DNA from: Vandiemenella viatica
Taxonomy: Eukaryota; Arthropoda; Insecta; Orthoptera; Morabidae
NCBI GenBank assembly: GCA_031002005.1
Contig: CM061919.1
Span: 31,213,088-31,277,087 of the forward strand
Reading direction: 5' to 3'
DNA length: 64,000 nt
A program made the translations under genes and the position numbers. The notes below the pieces were generated by a model. That model did not search any database. It had not been told where the DNA came from and saw nothing but the letters and a program-made list of their open reading frames with translations. Shown piece by piece: positions 22,400 to 32,993 of the stretch. Position 1 is the stretch's first letter. Each line of letters opens with the position of its first letter.

Positions 22400-23480
22400 C
22401 AGGTACATGCGACTCAAATAATTACATAGAAAATAGGGATATATTGAAAGAAACTCAAATAAAAAAATTTCATATCCTAATGCTACACCGCGTAAATTAT
22501 AAAGCTAAAAGAATCGTCCCTTTGGCCTATAACAAAGCATATCAGCTGTCATCACTGTCCAGGTTGCATTTCAATCGATTTACAACTTGCGATAATTTTG
22601 CCACTCAGAAATAATTGCTTGAGTTACATGAACATTAGTACATATACTGTACCGTGATCCATTTTGACATTTTTGAATTAATTATATCTGACTGAAATAA
22701 TGACAATAATGATACGACGATTTGAAACCAAGATTAACTCCAATTCACGTAAATTTCTATTTTAAAGCAGGAATAATTGATGGTGTATCAACATAAAATA
22801 AAAAGCAATATCCAAACAGCAAAAAATAAATAAATCAGAAAAAATTGAGATGCTGTGATTATTGGTAACGAATTTTTATTTCAAATATAACTAGGCATCC
22901 TAAAATTCTATTCTACACCGCGTAAATTTTAAAACTAAACCCGTTATGCCTGATGCTAAACAAAACGAGTCAATTGTCATCTGGTCCAGGCTGTTGTTTC
23001 GCCAGGTACTTACATGCGACTGAAATAATTACATAGAAAATAAGGCTATATTGAAAGAAACTTAAATTAAAAATGTTTCATATCCTAATGCTACACCGCG
23101 TAGATTATAAAGCTGCAGGCATCGTCTCTTAGGCCTATAACAAAGCAGCATATCAGCTGTCAGGTTGCATTTCAAGCGATTCACAACTTGCGATAATGTT
23201 GCCACTCAGAAATAATTGTTTCAGTTACATGCACGTTACTACATAAACTGTACCATGATCACATCTCGACATTTTTGGATTAATTATATCTGACTGAAAT
23301 AATGACAGTAATGATACGACAATTTTAAATCAAGAGTAGCTCCAATTCACGTATATTTCTATTTTAAAGCAGGAATAATTGATGGTGTATCAACATAAAA
23401 TAAAACCAATATCCAAACAGCAAAAAATAAATAAATCAGAAAAAATTGAGATGCTGTGATTATTTGTAACGAATTTTTAT
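22400..23480 (+). repeat. ~600-bp direct duplication in Helitron 1 5' region
   Basis: The segments 22,400-22,875 and 23,001-23,480 match at an offset of about 600 bp. Shared strings include cctaatgctacaccgcgta, cataacaaagca-type and atcagctgtc stretches, and ttgatggtgtatcaacataa. The first half of each copy includes the dispersed tccaggttgcatttcaa motif. Confidence 0.8.
22558..22605 (+). repeat. Dispersed GGTCCAGG-type motif, copy 1
   Basis: Reads tccaggttgcatttcaatcg with downstream acaacttgcgataattttgcc. Related copies are at 23,160-23,204, 42,940, 53,080 (-), 53,437, 53,898 (-) and 61,969. Confidence 0.6.
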
Positions 23481-23539
23481 ATTTCAGCACACTTCCAAGA
23501 GGACTAAGTCGTAGATTACTGCTATATTTACATAAATTT

Positions 23540-23960
23540 ATGGCACCGCGGTTATGTTGCAATCCTCGGTATCCACATTTAAAAATAAACTTTTTTTAGT
23601 TAAGTATCATGGAAACAATATTTTTCATTATATCCACAGATACATCCTTAACAAAGCTTATACCTAGCTATATAATCCCAGGCAAAGTTTACACATAAAA
23701 TCGCCAAAAAAAATTACACATAATGATTATAATATCAGCTTTCTTAACGTTACAACTGTTATATATCCATTTAAATTTTCGGTACCACGGTTAACGTGGA
23801 ATCCTCCATATCAGCATTTAAAAATATTATGTTTTAGCTGAGTTAAATATTGCATTCAGAAATAATATTATTTATTACTACCACAGATATTCTATACTGT
23901 AACCAAGTTTATGCTCATCTATATACTCGCAGCCAAAGTTCACGCATAGTGATAATTGCA
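23540..23960 (+). repeat. Second direct duplication upstream of the Helitron gene
   Basis: Two diverged copies offset by about 243 bp (23,540-23,720 and 23,783-23,960). Each starts with a gcaccgcggtta/gtaccacggtta string, then atttaaaaata and a ccaaagtt/gcaaagtt...acgcata/acacata end. They lie just before the Rep coding region and may be part of its leader. Confidence 0.6.
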
Positions 23961-23989
23961 GCTGTGAAAACGTTTTAATTGTTAGTGCT

Positions 23990-26900
23990 GTGAGTTGGGT
24001 AAGTATAAAAGTTTATGATATGCCCTTGCGAAAGAGATCTAATCTGTCGGGGTCAACTTCTGCAGCTAAAAGATGTCGCCGAAATCGGCTAAATGAGAGT
24101 GAAATAGACCGACAACATCGTCTGCAACGTCAAAGAGAACGAGATGAAATAGCTAGAGCAAATGAAAGTAACCTGCACCGAGAAAAGCGATTGACCTATA
24201 ACCGGGTTCTATACGCTAAATCCATAGCTTCTGAAAGCGCACAGAAGAAAGAATGTCGTTTGAACCGTGAAAGGGTTTCTCAGGCTTTGGCTAGAGCAAC
24301 TGAAACTAGCAATAACGGAACAGAGCGTTTACGGATGGAGAGAACGTCAAGTGCAGATGCGTCTTAAAAATAAAAAAGCTCTGCAAGACGCAATAGAACA
24401 TCAGTCACAAGGGCGTTTTGTGAATGCAATGTGTGAAGAACTTGTAGAAAATAAACAGATTTCACAGGAGCAAAGCAGTGACCAATCTGATTCGCACCAA
24501 GCTGATGACAGGCTTAGAGGACCTACAGTACGGGTATCTCTCTTAGACGGTGAAGGGTCAAATGTATGTGATATAAATCAGCAAGTAGTTCCACGGGAAA
24601 ATAAATTTATGAGTGGATTTAACTACGAAGTTGGTTTTAATTATGCTGAATTTGGAAATATTGGAGGCATGACAAAAGTATGCAGACAATGTGGGGCTTT
24701 AAAATGGAAAGCTGAAAGTAATGGTTTATGTTGCTCCTTTGGTAAGGTCAAGCTAGAACCTCTTCACGATCCACCAGACCCATTAAAATCTCTCTTAATA
24801 GGAGAACATAACAAATCAAACACTTTTTGAAACATGTGCGTGCCTACAATAGTGCTTTTCAGATGACTTCCTTTGGAGGAAAGGAAATAAGGGAAGGAAA
24901 CTTCATACCAACCTTCAAAGTTCACGGTCAGGTTTACCACCTCACTGGATCATTGTTACCCACAAAAAATGCACCATCAAAGTTCCTGCAAATTTATTTC
25001 ATTTCAGATTATCAAGCACAAGTCGAAGCACGCATGACGGGTTTTACAAATTTAGATCGAACTATTATCGTGGAACTGCAAAGTCTCCTACACGATAATA
25101 ACCAATACGATCGCGCTTTCAAGAATGCTTTGCAATCTATTCCTGACAGTGATCAACATAATTACCATGTGGTAATAAGTGCGGACCACAAACCTCGTAA
25201 TTCGCACAGTGGCCGCTACAACGAGCCAGCGGCTAATGAGGTAGCTGCAGTTTTGATGAATGAGCATCGTGGAACTCGTGATATTGTTCTTCGCACTTGT
25301 GATAATCGTTTGCAGCGCATCAGCGAAACAATTGTGCGTATGACTCTCTACAATACCCGCTAATGTTTTGTCGAGGTGAGGATGGACACCATTTTGATCT
25401 TTACAATGTTAATCCATTGTCTGATGTAAAAACGAGTAAAAAAAACATCTGCCCTTCAATTTTACGCCTACCGTTTAATGGTTAGAGAAGGGACAATAAA
25501 TTATTTGCTCCTTTTTCGCCAATTACTTAATCAGTATTTGGTTGATATGTTTGCTAAAATAGAATCAGAACGTCTGTTGTACATAAGAACTCACCAAAGC
25601 CGTTTACGAGCAGAGAATTACATACATTTACAAGATGCTCTGAGGCAAGACGTTGCTATCGAGATATCGGTAAAATGATCATATTGCCATCAAGTTTCAC
25701 GGGCGGACCCCGTTATATGCACGAACGCAGCCAAGACGCGTTCGTTTATGTACGGAAGTATGGGCGTCCTGATTTATTTATAACAATCACTACCAACCCA
25801 AAGTGGGATGAAATTAAGAACGAACTTTGTGAAGATCAGGTATCTTACGCACGTCACGATATTATCTCTCGTGTCTTTCATTTGAAATTAAAGAAACTAA
25901 TGGATCTCCTAATAAAGAAAAAGATATTTGGTACTGTTCAGTGTAATATGTTTTCCGTAGAGTGGCAGAAACGAGGATTGCCTCATGCCCACATTCTGCT
26001 ATGGTTAGAGGAAAAAATTAGACCTACCACTATGGACAAAGTTATAAGTGCAGAATTTCCAAACATAATCACAGATCCTATCCTCTATGAAATCGTAAAA
26101 AGCCACATGATCCACGGACCTTGTGGACCACTCAATCCTCATTCCCCATGTATGAAAAATGGTCGTTGCTGTAAGAGGTTTCCGAAGTCACTGAATAAAC
26201 AGACAGCAACCGGAGAAGATGGCTACCCGGCATATCGTCGCAAATCTGTTGAAGATGGCGGGTTCACTGCTGAAGTTCGTATGTGTGATAGAGTTATTGA
26301 TGTTGATAACAGATGGGTTGTTCCATATTCTCCCGTACTTTACGCACCCTGAAGACCCACATAAATGTTGAATATTGTGGCAGCATACAGGCCATCAAGT
26401 ATTTATGTAAGTATATAAATAAAGGCACTGACCAAGCTACATTTTGTATTCACAGTAATCATGATGAGGTGGTGCGATACCAATCTGGAAGATACCTCAG
26501 CTCTTCTGAAGCGATATGGCAAATTTTATCATTCCCAATCCACGAAATATTTCCACCAGTTTTTCATTTGGATGTCCACTTGGAAAATGGACAGCGAATT
26601 TATTTTCTCCCATCCAATATCCAACAACAAGTGAGCAAACCTAGAAATACCACACTTCTTGCATTCTTTCAACTGTGCAAGCAAGACACATTTGCCAAAA
26701 CTTTGTTGCATGAGGAAGTTCCTGCATATTACACCTTCAACAAACAAACAGGAGTTTTCAACAGAAGACGAAGGGATACCCCAGTTCCTAACCATCCTGA
26801 TGTCTATAAGGAAAAGGCACTGGGTAGAGTATACACCGTCCACCCAAAAAACAGTGAATGTTTTTATCTTAGACTACTACTTAATACTGTACGAGGACCT

Positions 26901-27886
26901 ACCTCCTTTGCCGATCTGAGATCTGTTGATAGTTTTGAACACGCTACCTATCAAGCGGCATGCGTCACTAGAAATTTACTGGAATCTGATAGTCACTGGG
27001 ATAATGCTTTAGAAGAGGCATGCCTCAGTGATAGTTCGCCTAAACTGAGAAAATTGTTTGCTGTAATGTTGGTTTTCTGCAACCTGTCCAACCCTAACCA
27101 ACTATGGTTGAAATATCAAGAGAACCTTGCCCATGGCGTAATGAGTGAAATCATATGTAACGAGTCCCATAAAAACAACCACAACTACAACCTGGAAGTT
27201 ACAAATAGGTGCCTTATAAAGTTACAGGACGTGGTAACCTCTATTGGGGGCAATACTCTAGAGCACTACGGACTGCCGAGGCCTACAATGGAGAACAAAT
27301 CAAAGAATATAAATGAAGAGGGAACAGGTTATGACATCAATCAATTAGTGCTTCTCGCAAAAGAGAAAGAAGCGGAACTCAATGCCGAACAACGACTGGT
27401 ATATGAAGAAATCATGGATTCTGTCAGATGCAATAAAGGGAAAATATTCTTTCTGGATGCGCCAGGAGGAACAGGAAAGACATTCGTGGTAAATCTATTA
27501 CTAAATAGAGTGTGTAGCGAACATAAAAATGCGTTAGCTGTAGCATCATCAGGTATTGCAGCAATGTTGCTACCAAGAGGGAAGACCGCGCATTCCTGCT
27601 TCAATATTCCACTGAACATCGAGTTCAATGACAGTGCAGTATGTGACATATCCAAACAAGGTAACAAAGCCGAAGATATCAGAACATGTGAACTTATTAT
27701 ATGGGACGAATGCACTATGGCACACAAAAATGCAATTGAGGCTGTTGATCGTTCGTTACGAGACATTTGTAATAATAACAGAATAATGGGTGGCATTACA
27801 TTTCTTTTTTCTGGAGATTTCCGCCAAACGCTACCTGTAGTGCCAAGAGGTACAAGGGCGGATGAAGTGAATGCATGTATAAAACA
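23990..27886 (+). pseudogene. Helitron 1 Rep/helicase, N-terminal and helicase first part
   Basis: The protein would nick and transfer single-stranded Helitron DNA and unwind it. The N-terminus is basic and Arg-rich (LQRQRERDEIARANES), followed after a frame change by a CRQCGALKW/LCC zinc-finger-like block. The Rep domain at 25,675-26,352 has the HUH signature GLPHAHILLWL. After another shift near 26,340, the Tyr motif AIKYLCKYINKG follows. The helicase begins with NAEQRLVYEEI, Walker A APGGTGKT, Walker B LIIWDECTMAH and FLFSGDFRQTLPVVPRG. Frame breaks near 24,300, 24,830, 25,370 and 26,340 plus a LINE after 27,886 make it inactive. Confidence 0.88.
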
Positions 27887-27898
27887 GTCATCTTTATG
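27887..27898. repeat. 12-bp target-site duplication, left
   Basis: gtcatctttatg here and at 30,523-30,534. It is part of the Helitron helicase coding sequence and is duplicated by the LINE insertion. Confidence 0.85.
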
Positions 27899-27921
27899 TT
27901 TTTGTTGTTGTTATTAGGGCT

Positions 27922-27958
27922 TTAGGGCGCATCAACATCTAGGTTATTAGCGCCCTAA
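27922..27958 (-). other. 3'-terminal hairpin of the ORF1-only LINE
   Basis: Nine-base arms ttagggcgc (27,922-27,930) and gcgccctaa (27,950-27,958) enclose 19 nt, close to the tail. A 3'-terminal stem-loop is a common recognition signal for the LINE reverse transcriptase. A second copy with tagggtgc/gcgcccta arms lies at 28,318-28,352. Confidence 0.7.
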
Positions 27959-27996
27959 CTAAAACCTGGTTTAACAGCGTGATTTAATATCATTTT

Positions 27997-28657
27997 CGTA
28001 GCCGACTGTGACTTGGTCGGCCACGCAGAAGGTAAAGTAAACTAAAATATTGAAACAGCTACAGAAATACCGCCCGCATGGCTGACTGTAAAGGGGTCAG
28101 CCACACAGACGGGGAAAAAAAAAAACAAGACTAAAATACTGGAAGAAATGCCAACTGCATCGCCGGCCACAAAGAGGTGGGACATACAGACAGCTAAAAA
28201 GGGTACTAAAACGATCGCTGCAAAATGGTCATAAAAAATTAAAGGCAAAAATAACTGGTTCACTGTAAAAAGGCCAACCAGGTTAAATGATAAAGGAAAC
28301 TCGCTGGCTAGTTCCTTTAGGGTGCATCGATAGTGGGGTCATTAGCGCCCTATTACCAGCTACCTCTGTGGATTAAGAAAGTACTAAAATACTGTCTGCA
28401 TGGTCGACTGTAAAGGGGTCGGCCATACAGACAGCAAATAAAAAAAGTAATAAAATCTGACATGGCTTTAAAGCGACCACAATGACTTAAAACCGTACAA
28501 TACCTGTAAGGCTGTAAAGGGGCCAAACAGGTTCAAAAGAGGATAAAAAACACTACATGTCTTGCTGGCTGTATATTGGCCAGACAGACATGAATAATAA
28601 CAATACAAAAAATAAAAATCATGCATATGGATTGGGTGACTGTAAAGAGGTCACCCA
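27997..28657 (-). other. Array of ~9 covarying hairpins in the LINE 3' region
   Basis: Hairpins with 9-nt loops (tgtaaaggg or variants on the plus strand) sit at 27,997-28,025, 28,070-28,112, 28,150-28,194 (worn), 28,255-28,281, 28,390-28,436, 28,461-28,481 (worn), 28,502-28,532, 28,556-28,592 and 28,633-28,657. Arms differ yet stay complementary: GGCTGAC/GTCAGCC, GGTCGAC/GTCGGCC, GGGTGAC/GTCACCC, GCCGAC/GTCGGC, ACCTGT/ACAGGT, CTGTCTG/CAGACAG. The one at 28,070 has 17 paired positions. Mismatches seen as A-C on the plus strand become G-U on the minus strand, which is the LINE sense strand. A-rich linkers separate units. Confidence 0.75.
28318..28352 (-). other. Second copy of the LINE terminal hairpin
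   Basis: Arms tagggtgc and gcgcccta with a 19-nt loop, closely matching the terminal hairpin at 27,922-27,958 including the ttattagcgccc/tcattagcgccc side. It splits the hairpin array in two, as if two 3' ends had been joined in tandem. Confidence 0.65.
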
Positions 28658-28663
28658 TCAGTC

Positions 28664-28921
28664 TTAAAACTGGACCGATCTGCCCAAAATTGGTTTCACC
28701 CGCCTCGGTTCGGGTGGGTCTTCGATCATTGCCTGCTGAGGAACGGGATCAGGCTCGTCCACCAGCATTTCTATTTCTTCTGGCTCCGAAGAGTCAGACG
28801 ACTCCGACTCAGTTGACTCCTGGCAGTTCTTCTTCTTCTTCTTCTGCCTCTTCTTCGCCCCTTTCCTCTTCTTCTCCCTACTACTTGGTAGTCTGGGAGG
28901 GGACGAAGAGGGGGATTTCAC
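28664..28921 (-). CDS. Ser/Lys/acidic ORF downstream of LINE ORF1
   Basis: An 85-codon frame starting 17 bp after the ORF1 stop. It has a Ser/Pro-rich start (MKSPSSSPPRLPSSREKK), a Lys run (KKRQKKKKK), then an acidic Ser-rich tail (ESTESESSDSSEPEE). Gag-like ORF1 proteins of I/Jockey-type LINEs often end in such charged tails, so this may be the original ORF1 C-terminus separated by a small frameshift. It could also be the remnant of the start of a deleted ORF2. No enzyme motif is present. Confidence 0.45.
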   Translation of the reverse strand: MKSPSSSPPRLPSSREKKRKGAKKRQKKKKKNCQESTESESSDSSEPEEIEMLVDEPDPVPQQAMIEDPPEPRRVKPILGRSVQF

Positions 28922-28938
28922 AAAGTGAGTCGGGTCCG

Positions 28939-30066
28939 TCAGTCTAAACTTCGGGCCACGGATCTTCTGATTGCCTCAATTCTCACTTGTGCAGTTGACA
29001 ATGCTACCACCGTGATAGCACGTGGTGGTATTGGAGGTGGCGTTGTTTTCGCTATCAGTGCTGGTGGATCCTTCTTCGCTGCTGCTGGTGTGGTCGAGGA
29101 CGCAGACGTGTTGCTACCAACGTCCGCAGTCTTAGATGTTGTGATCTTAGCGGATTTTGCACCGCATTTGCACTGACATGAGCACGTTGTGCTAGTGCTC
29201 ATGTCTGCAACTGACATCTGGGTAGCAACACTCTGCTTCCTGACGGGAGCTGAAGCCATCTTAGCAAAAGTAGTTCCGAAAATTGGAGCGGCGAGCGACT
29301 TGGCCTTCTTTTTAGCTTTCCCATAGGGAATCCGCTCTTTGGTCTTCAGCTCCTGTATCTTGCGCTCTTCAAGATACACTTGACACTCCCTACTCCAGGC
29401 AGGATGCGACCCAGAGCAGTTGACGCACACCTGTGGGAGCGTGCAACTAACACCCGGCTCATGTGCGCCCTTCCCGCAATTACCACAGGTTGGTTTTCCT
29501 TTACATGACGCCGTCGTATGTCCGAACCGCTGACACTGGAAACAGCGCATCGGGTCCGGAACATACGGACGGACGTTCAAATTAATGTACCCTGCTTTGA
29601 TGTTCTTTGGCAGTACTGGAGTGTCAAACGTCAGGACGAAGGTGGCAGTCTTTTCAATACTGCCATTTACCCTTCGAGTGATCTGACGTACCTCGACCAC
29701 TTTCTGTTCCTTCCACTCCTCAACGAGTTCCTCGGTCCCTATGTCAACTAAGTCACGGCAGGTGACAACGCCTTTGCTACTGTTAAGGGATTTGTGGAGT
29801 TCGCAGGTAACGGCGAACTCCCCGAGCTTCTCACAGTTCAGGAGTTGGGTAGCTTGCCTACTGGAAGTTGTTTCCAGCAGCAGCGTCCCGTTCCTCAGCT
29901 TTTTTATTGTATTTAGGGTCCCTACCAGACCCTCTAAACCCTTAGAAATATAAAAAGGTGAAACTTTTTCTAAAGATCCTTCCACTCGTTGCATAACTAT
30001 AAAAGCATTCGCAAGCAAACAAACTTTTCTGTTACTATTACTTTCTGAAGAGGGGGGGGCTATCAA
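28939..30066 (-). CDS. LINE ORF1: gag-like nucleic-acid-binding protein
   Basis: An intact 375-codon frame. The N-terminal half (residues ~30-170) has a weakly RRM-like layout as in I/Jockey-type gag proteins. Three zinc knuckles follow near residues 180-230: CFQCQRFGHTTASC, CGNCGKGAHEPGVSC and CVNCSGSHPAWSREC. After them comes a Lys-rich stretch and an Ala/Ser/Pro-rich tail. Such proteins coat LINE RNA and act as chaperones. It is the only long unbroken transposon ORF in the window, suggesting a recent insertion or selection on ORF1 in a parasite that borrows its polymerase. The start at 30,066 is the first Met after the GC-rich leader. Confidence 0.85.
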   Translation of the reverse strand: MIAPPSSESNSNRKVCLLANAFIVMQRVEGSLEKVSPFYISKGLEGLVGTLNTIKKLRNGTLLLETTSSRQATQLLNCEKLGEFAVTCELHKSLNSSKGVVTCRDLVDIGTEELVEEWKEQKVVEVRQITRRVNGSIEKTATFVLTFDTPVLPKNIKAGYINLNVRPYVPDPMRCFQCQRFGHTTASCKGKPTCGNCGKGAHEPGVSCTLPQVCVNCSGSHPAWSRECQVYLEERKIQELKTKERIPYGKAKKKAKSLAAPIFGTTFAKMASAPVRKQSVATQMSVADMSTSTTCSCQCKCGAKSAKITTSKTADVGSNTSASSTTPAAAKKDPPALIAKTTPPPIPPRAITVVALSTAQVRIEAIRRSVARSLD

Positions 30067-30522
30067 CCCTCACCCTCTTCTTAGAATTGGGTGTATTTTG
30101 ATTATTCTGCGGCACACCCGTACTGCAGGGTTTTTTGTTTTTATTGTGAGGCTTAATTTTGGTCCCACGAGTAAAAACATTATAGAAGAAAATGCTACTA
30201 CAACAGGGGTGCGCAGGTGCCCCTGAGGTTGCACGTTAGCGGGTGATTTCCCTCATCACTCATTCGCCTCCTCGGCACGTGTCTGACCTTGAGGTTGAGG
30301 GGTTTTTTATAGAGGTTTGTTCCGTCCTCGCAATCCGGGCGATGAAGCCAAGATTCCCGTTCTCCTAGGCACACAACGTTCCACCGCCACGCCCTACGGT
30401 GGTCGTTGAAGCATGGTAGGAGCTTACGGTGTGGGAAACTTGCGGCGCTCACAAGTTTCCAGCTCAGGCACCGCGGGTTCACCAAACCCGTACCTGGCAC
30501 TTGCGTACCAGGCCCCTGCGGG
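30067..30522 (-). promoter_or_regulatory. 5' leader of the ORF1-only LINE
   Basis: GC-rich non-coding sequence between the right target duplication and ORF1 on the minus strand. LINE promoters are internal and lie in this position; I see no TATA box. An overlapping 109-codon frame has no recognisable domain. Confidence 0.5.
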
Positions 30523-30534
30523 GTCATCTTTATG
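30523..30534. repeat. 12-bp target-site duplication, right
   Basis: Second copy of gtcatctttatg; Helitron helicase sequence resumes immediately after it. Confidence 0.85.
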
Positions 30535-31340
30535 GTTCAGCATACAAAAGTATTCTTTAAAAACGAACATGAGAACATATCTCCGAGCAGATCCAGAGTC
30601 TCAACAATTTTCCAAAATTCTGTTAGCAATTGGCGAAGTTCCACGGAGAAATAAAATTGACTTCGTCACTTTGTATTATGGTGCCAAACATCGATGATCT
30701 AATTTCGAGTGTGTATCCTGACATAGTAAATATTACCAACAAAGAAAAATCTGCACCCAGGAATGAAGATGTGAATGTCATCAATAAGTATATCCTGGAT
30801 ATGATCAAAACAACGTCGATGACTTACGTCGCTATAAACACGGTTGAAGATCAAGCCGACGAGACTACTTACCCAACTGAGTTCTTAAATTCCCTCAGCG
30901 CATCTGGTCTACCCGCGCATGAACTGAATATAAAAGTTGGTACTCCAATTATGCTAATGAGAAACATATCACCACCACAGCTGAGCAATGGGACTAGACT
31001 TCTGGTGAAATCATTGCACAAAAACATCATTGAGGCCGTTATTTTAACAGGATGTGGACGAGGAGAGGAAGTATTCATTCCACGAATACCATTGGTTCCT
31101 TCAAACTTCCCATTCAAATTCAAGCGCCTACAATTTCCCGTAACGTTATGTTTTGCCATGACAATTAACAAGTCTCAGGGACAGACACTAGGAACCGTAG
31201 GCATTGATCTTCGGACACCATGTTTCTCGCACGGCCAGCTATACGTTGCTTGCTCCAGGGTGAGTGGCAGATCACGCCTGTACATATGTACAATGAACAA
31301 TCAGACCAGAAACGTGGTCTACACAGAGGCATTACAATGA
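30535..31340 (+). pseudogene. Helitron 1 helicase, C-terminal part
   Basis: The helicase continues after the LINE as NMRTYLRADPESQQFSKILL, then changes frame near 30,680. The remaining 31,340-ending frame carries YPTEFLNSLSASGLPAHEL, KVGTPIMLMRNI, PRIPLVPSNFPFKFKRLQFP, and the last helicase motifs FAMTINKSQGQT and GQLYVACSRV. These are standard for Pif1-type Helitron helicases. The end is YTEALQ*. Apart from the LINE and the shift this part is well kept. Confidence 0.9.
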
Positions 31341-31689
31341 GTGACCTACGAAGTATGCTGAAGATAGTATATTATTTCTCTTAAGCATTGCTTTATTTAC
31401 TTATAACGCAAAAATAAAAGCCTTTCTAAACAATAAATGTTTATACTTCGCACAATAATTACAACCACGAATTACTACTGTTAATTTTTCAGGAACCTTT
31501 TCTACTATTGAATCAATTGCATCACGTTAAAATATGAATAAAACAACTCTCTGACATCAGTATGAAAACCGAACCTAACGTATTAACCGAAACAAACGAA
31601 ACTATTCAGAATACATTAACAGTTCATGCCTTTCCACGTTAATGTCTGATAAGAGAATAAAATCGGTAAATAATTTCTGCACCTGCCAA

Positions 31690-31723
31690 GGCATGCGCGC
31701 GTGAAGCAGCGGGCAAATGCTAG
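31690..31723 (+). other. Helitron 1 3' terminus
   Basis: An imperfect GC-rich hairpin (gcatgcgcgcgtgaagcagc) about 10 nt before CTAG, followed by T. It matches the layout of the second Helitron end at 55,752-55,782. Confidence 0.7.
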
Positions 31724-32993
31724 TATATATATATAAATCTAAAAATTTAACTGGTGTTAACGAGGAGAGAGATTGATTTTTCTAAACCAAATATTGATAG
31801 TATTTTTCTGCTTGTTTCAAAATATATGTGTGCAAAGTTTCATAGAAATTGGATTTAAACAGTGGGTTTCTATAAACATCATTGGAAGTTAAAAGGGGAG
31901 GGAGTAAAAGGATAGAAGGTAGGCCTTTGACAAACCAAGGGTAGATACTATTTTTTGTTTCTTTTTTAAACTATGCACGTGCAAATTTCCATCGAATTAG
32001 GATATCAATCTGCAGCTTTGTGTAACGAACATTAAGGGGATGCAAAGGGAAAGAAGGGTTGCATATTAATAATCATACAAAGGCAGTATTTTTCCGTTTG
32101 TTTTAAAATATGCATGTGCAAATTTCTATCGAAATTGGATAAAATCTGTGGCTTTGCTTAAATTAAGGGGGTGCAAGAAGAATAGGGGTTGCATTTTTTT
32201 TAAGTCACATTTAGGCATTAATTTTCAATTTGTTTTAAAATATATATGTGCAAATTTCCATCAAAGTCATATAAAATCTGTGGGTTTGTTTAAATTATGG
32301 GGTATGCAGGGGGTGGTTTTAATTTTTTTGCCAGGAACCTTCGCAGATGCGCACAACAACAACTCACCACAGTTTCACCATAATCGGATAAAAACTGTTG
32401 GTTTCAACAAGGATCAAGGGAAATTAAAGGGGGGTATGGGGTAAAAGGGGAGAGGCAAACCAAATTTAGATAACGTTTTCTGTTTGTTTTAAAATAAACG
32501 TGTCCAAAGTTGCTTCATAATGGGGAAGAAACTGTAGCTTTGTAAAAAGAACATTGGCAAAAATTAAGGGAATGTAAAGGAGAGGAGGGTGGCGTTTTTG
32601 GAAACCATATGTATACAATATTTTTCTGTTTGTTTTAAAATATACGTGAGCAAATTTCAATCGAAATTATTTATAATCTGTGGATTTGTTTAAATTAAGG
32701 AGATGTGAAGGGGATAAGGGGTTGCGTTTTTGGAAACCATATTTAGGCAATATTTTGCAATTTGTTTTAATGTATACGGGTGCAAATTTTGATGGAAATT
32801 GGATTAAATCTATGGGTTTGTTTAAATTAAGGGTTGTAAAACATTGGAGAAGGTGGTTTCTTGGAATTTTTATTTCTTAGGAACCTTCTCCGAAACGCTC
32901 TCGACAACACGCCAAAGTTACACCGTAATCGGATGAACGGTTTAGGAGCACATAGAGGACAAAACAAACTGACATTGATTTTTTTATATAAGA
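31724..32993 (-). mobile_element. Family A Helitron-ended element, minus strand (5' part)
   Basis: Continuation of the family A copy interrupted by Helitron 1. Repeat units run to a 5' segment (ggacaaaacaaactgacattg) and the TC start at about 32,993 on the minus strand. The start abuts the 3' end of a family B element. Confidence 0.55.

Larger units (their letters stand above)
27899..30522 (-). mobile_element. ORF1-only LINE (HAL1-like), 2.6 kb
   Basis: A minus-strand LINE inserted in the helicase and flanked by a perfect 12-bp duplication. It has a GC-rich 5' leader (30,067-30,522), one gag-like ORF1, a short downstream ORF, a ~650-bp hairpin-rich 3' region and a tail reading aataacaacaacaaaaac on the minus strand. 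No endonuclease or polymerase is encoded and no room is left for one. The presence of a 5' leader, tail and target duplication argues it moved in this short form, using enzymes from a partner, as proposed for mammalian HAL1. Confidence 0.82.
21704..31723 (+). mobile_element. Helitron 1, Rep/helicase type, ~10 kb with inserted LINE
   Basis: The 5' end TCTATATATAAATCTG at 21,704 follows an A. The 3' end gcaaatgCTAG (31,720-31,723) is followed by T. This is the A^T insertion rule of Helitrons. An imperfect GC hairpin (catgcgcgcgtgaagcagcg) precedes the CTAG. Between the ends lie ~2.3 kb of non-coding repeats, a Rep/helicase gene with frameshifts, and a 2.6-kb LINE inserted in the helicase. Both flanks are family A on the minus strand, so it landed inside that array. 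Confidence 0.85.

Noticed and set aside
28621..29751. Plus-strand Ser-rich and other ORFs over the LINE
   Set aside because: Antisense to the intact ORF1 and its downstream charged ORF.
21704..31723. Host helicase (Pif1) gene
   Set aside because: The adjacent HUH nuclease, TC/CTAG ends and A^T target show it is a Helitron.
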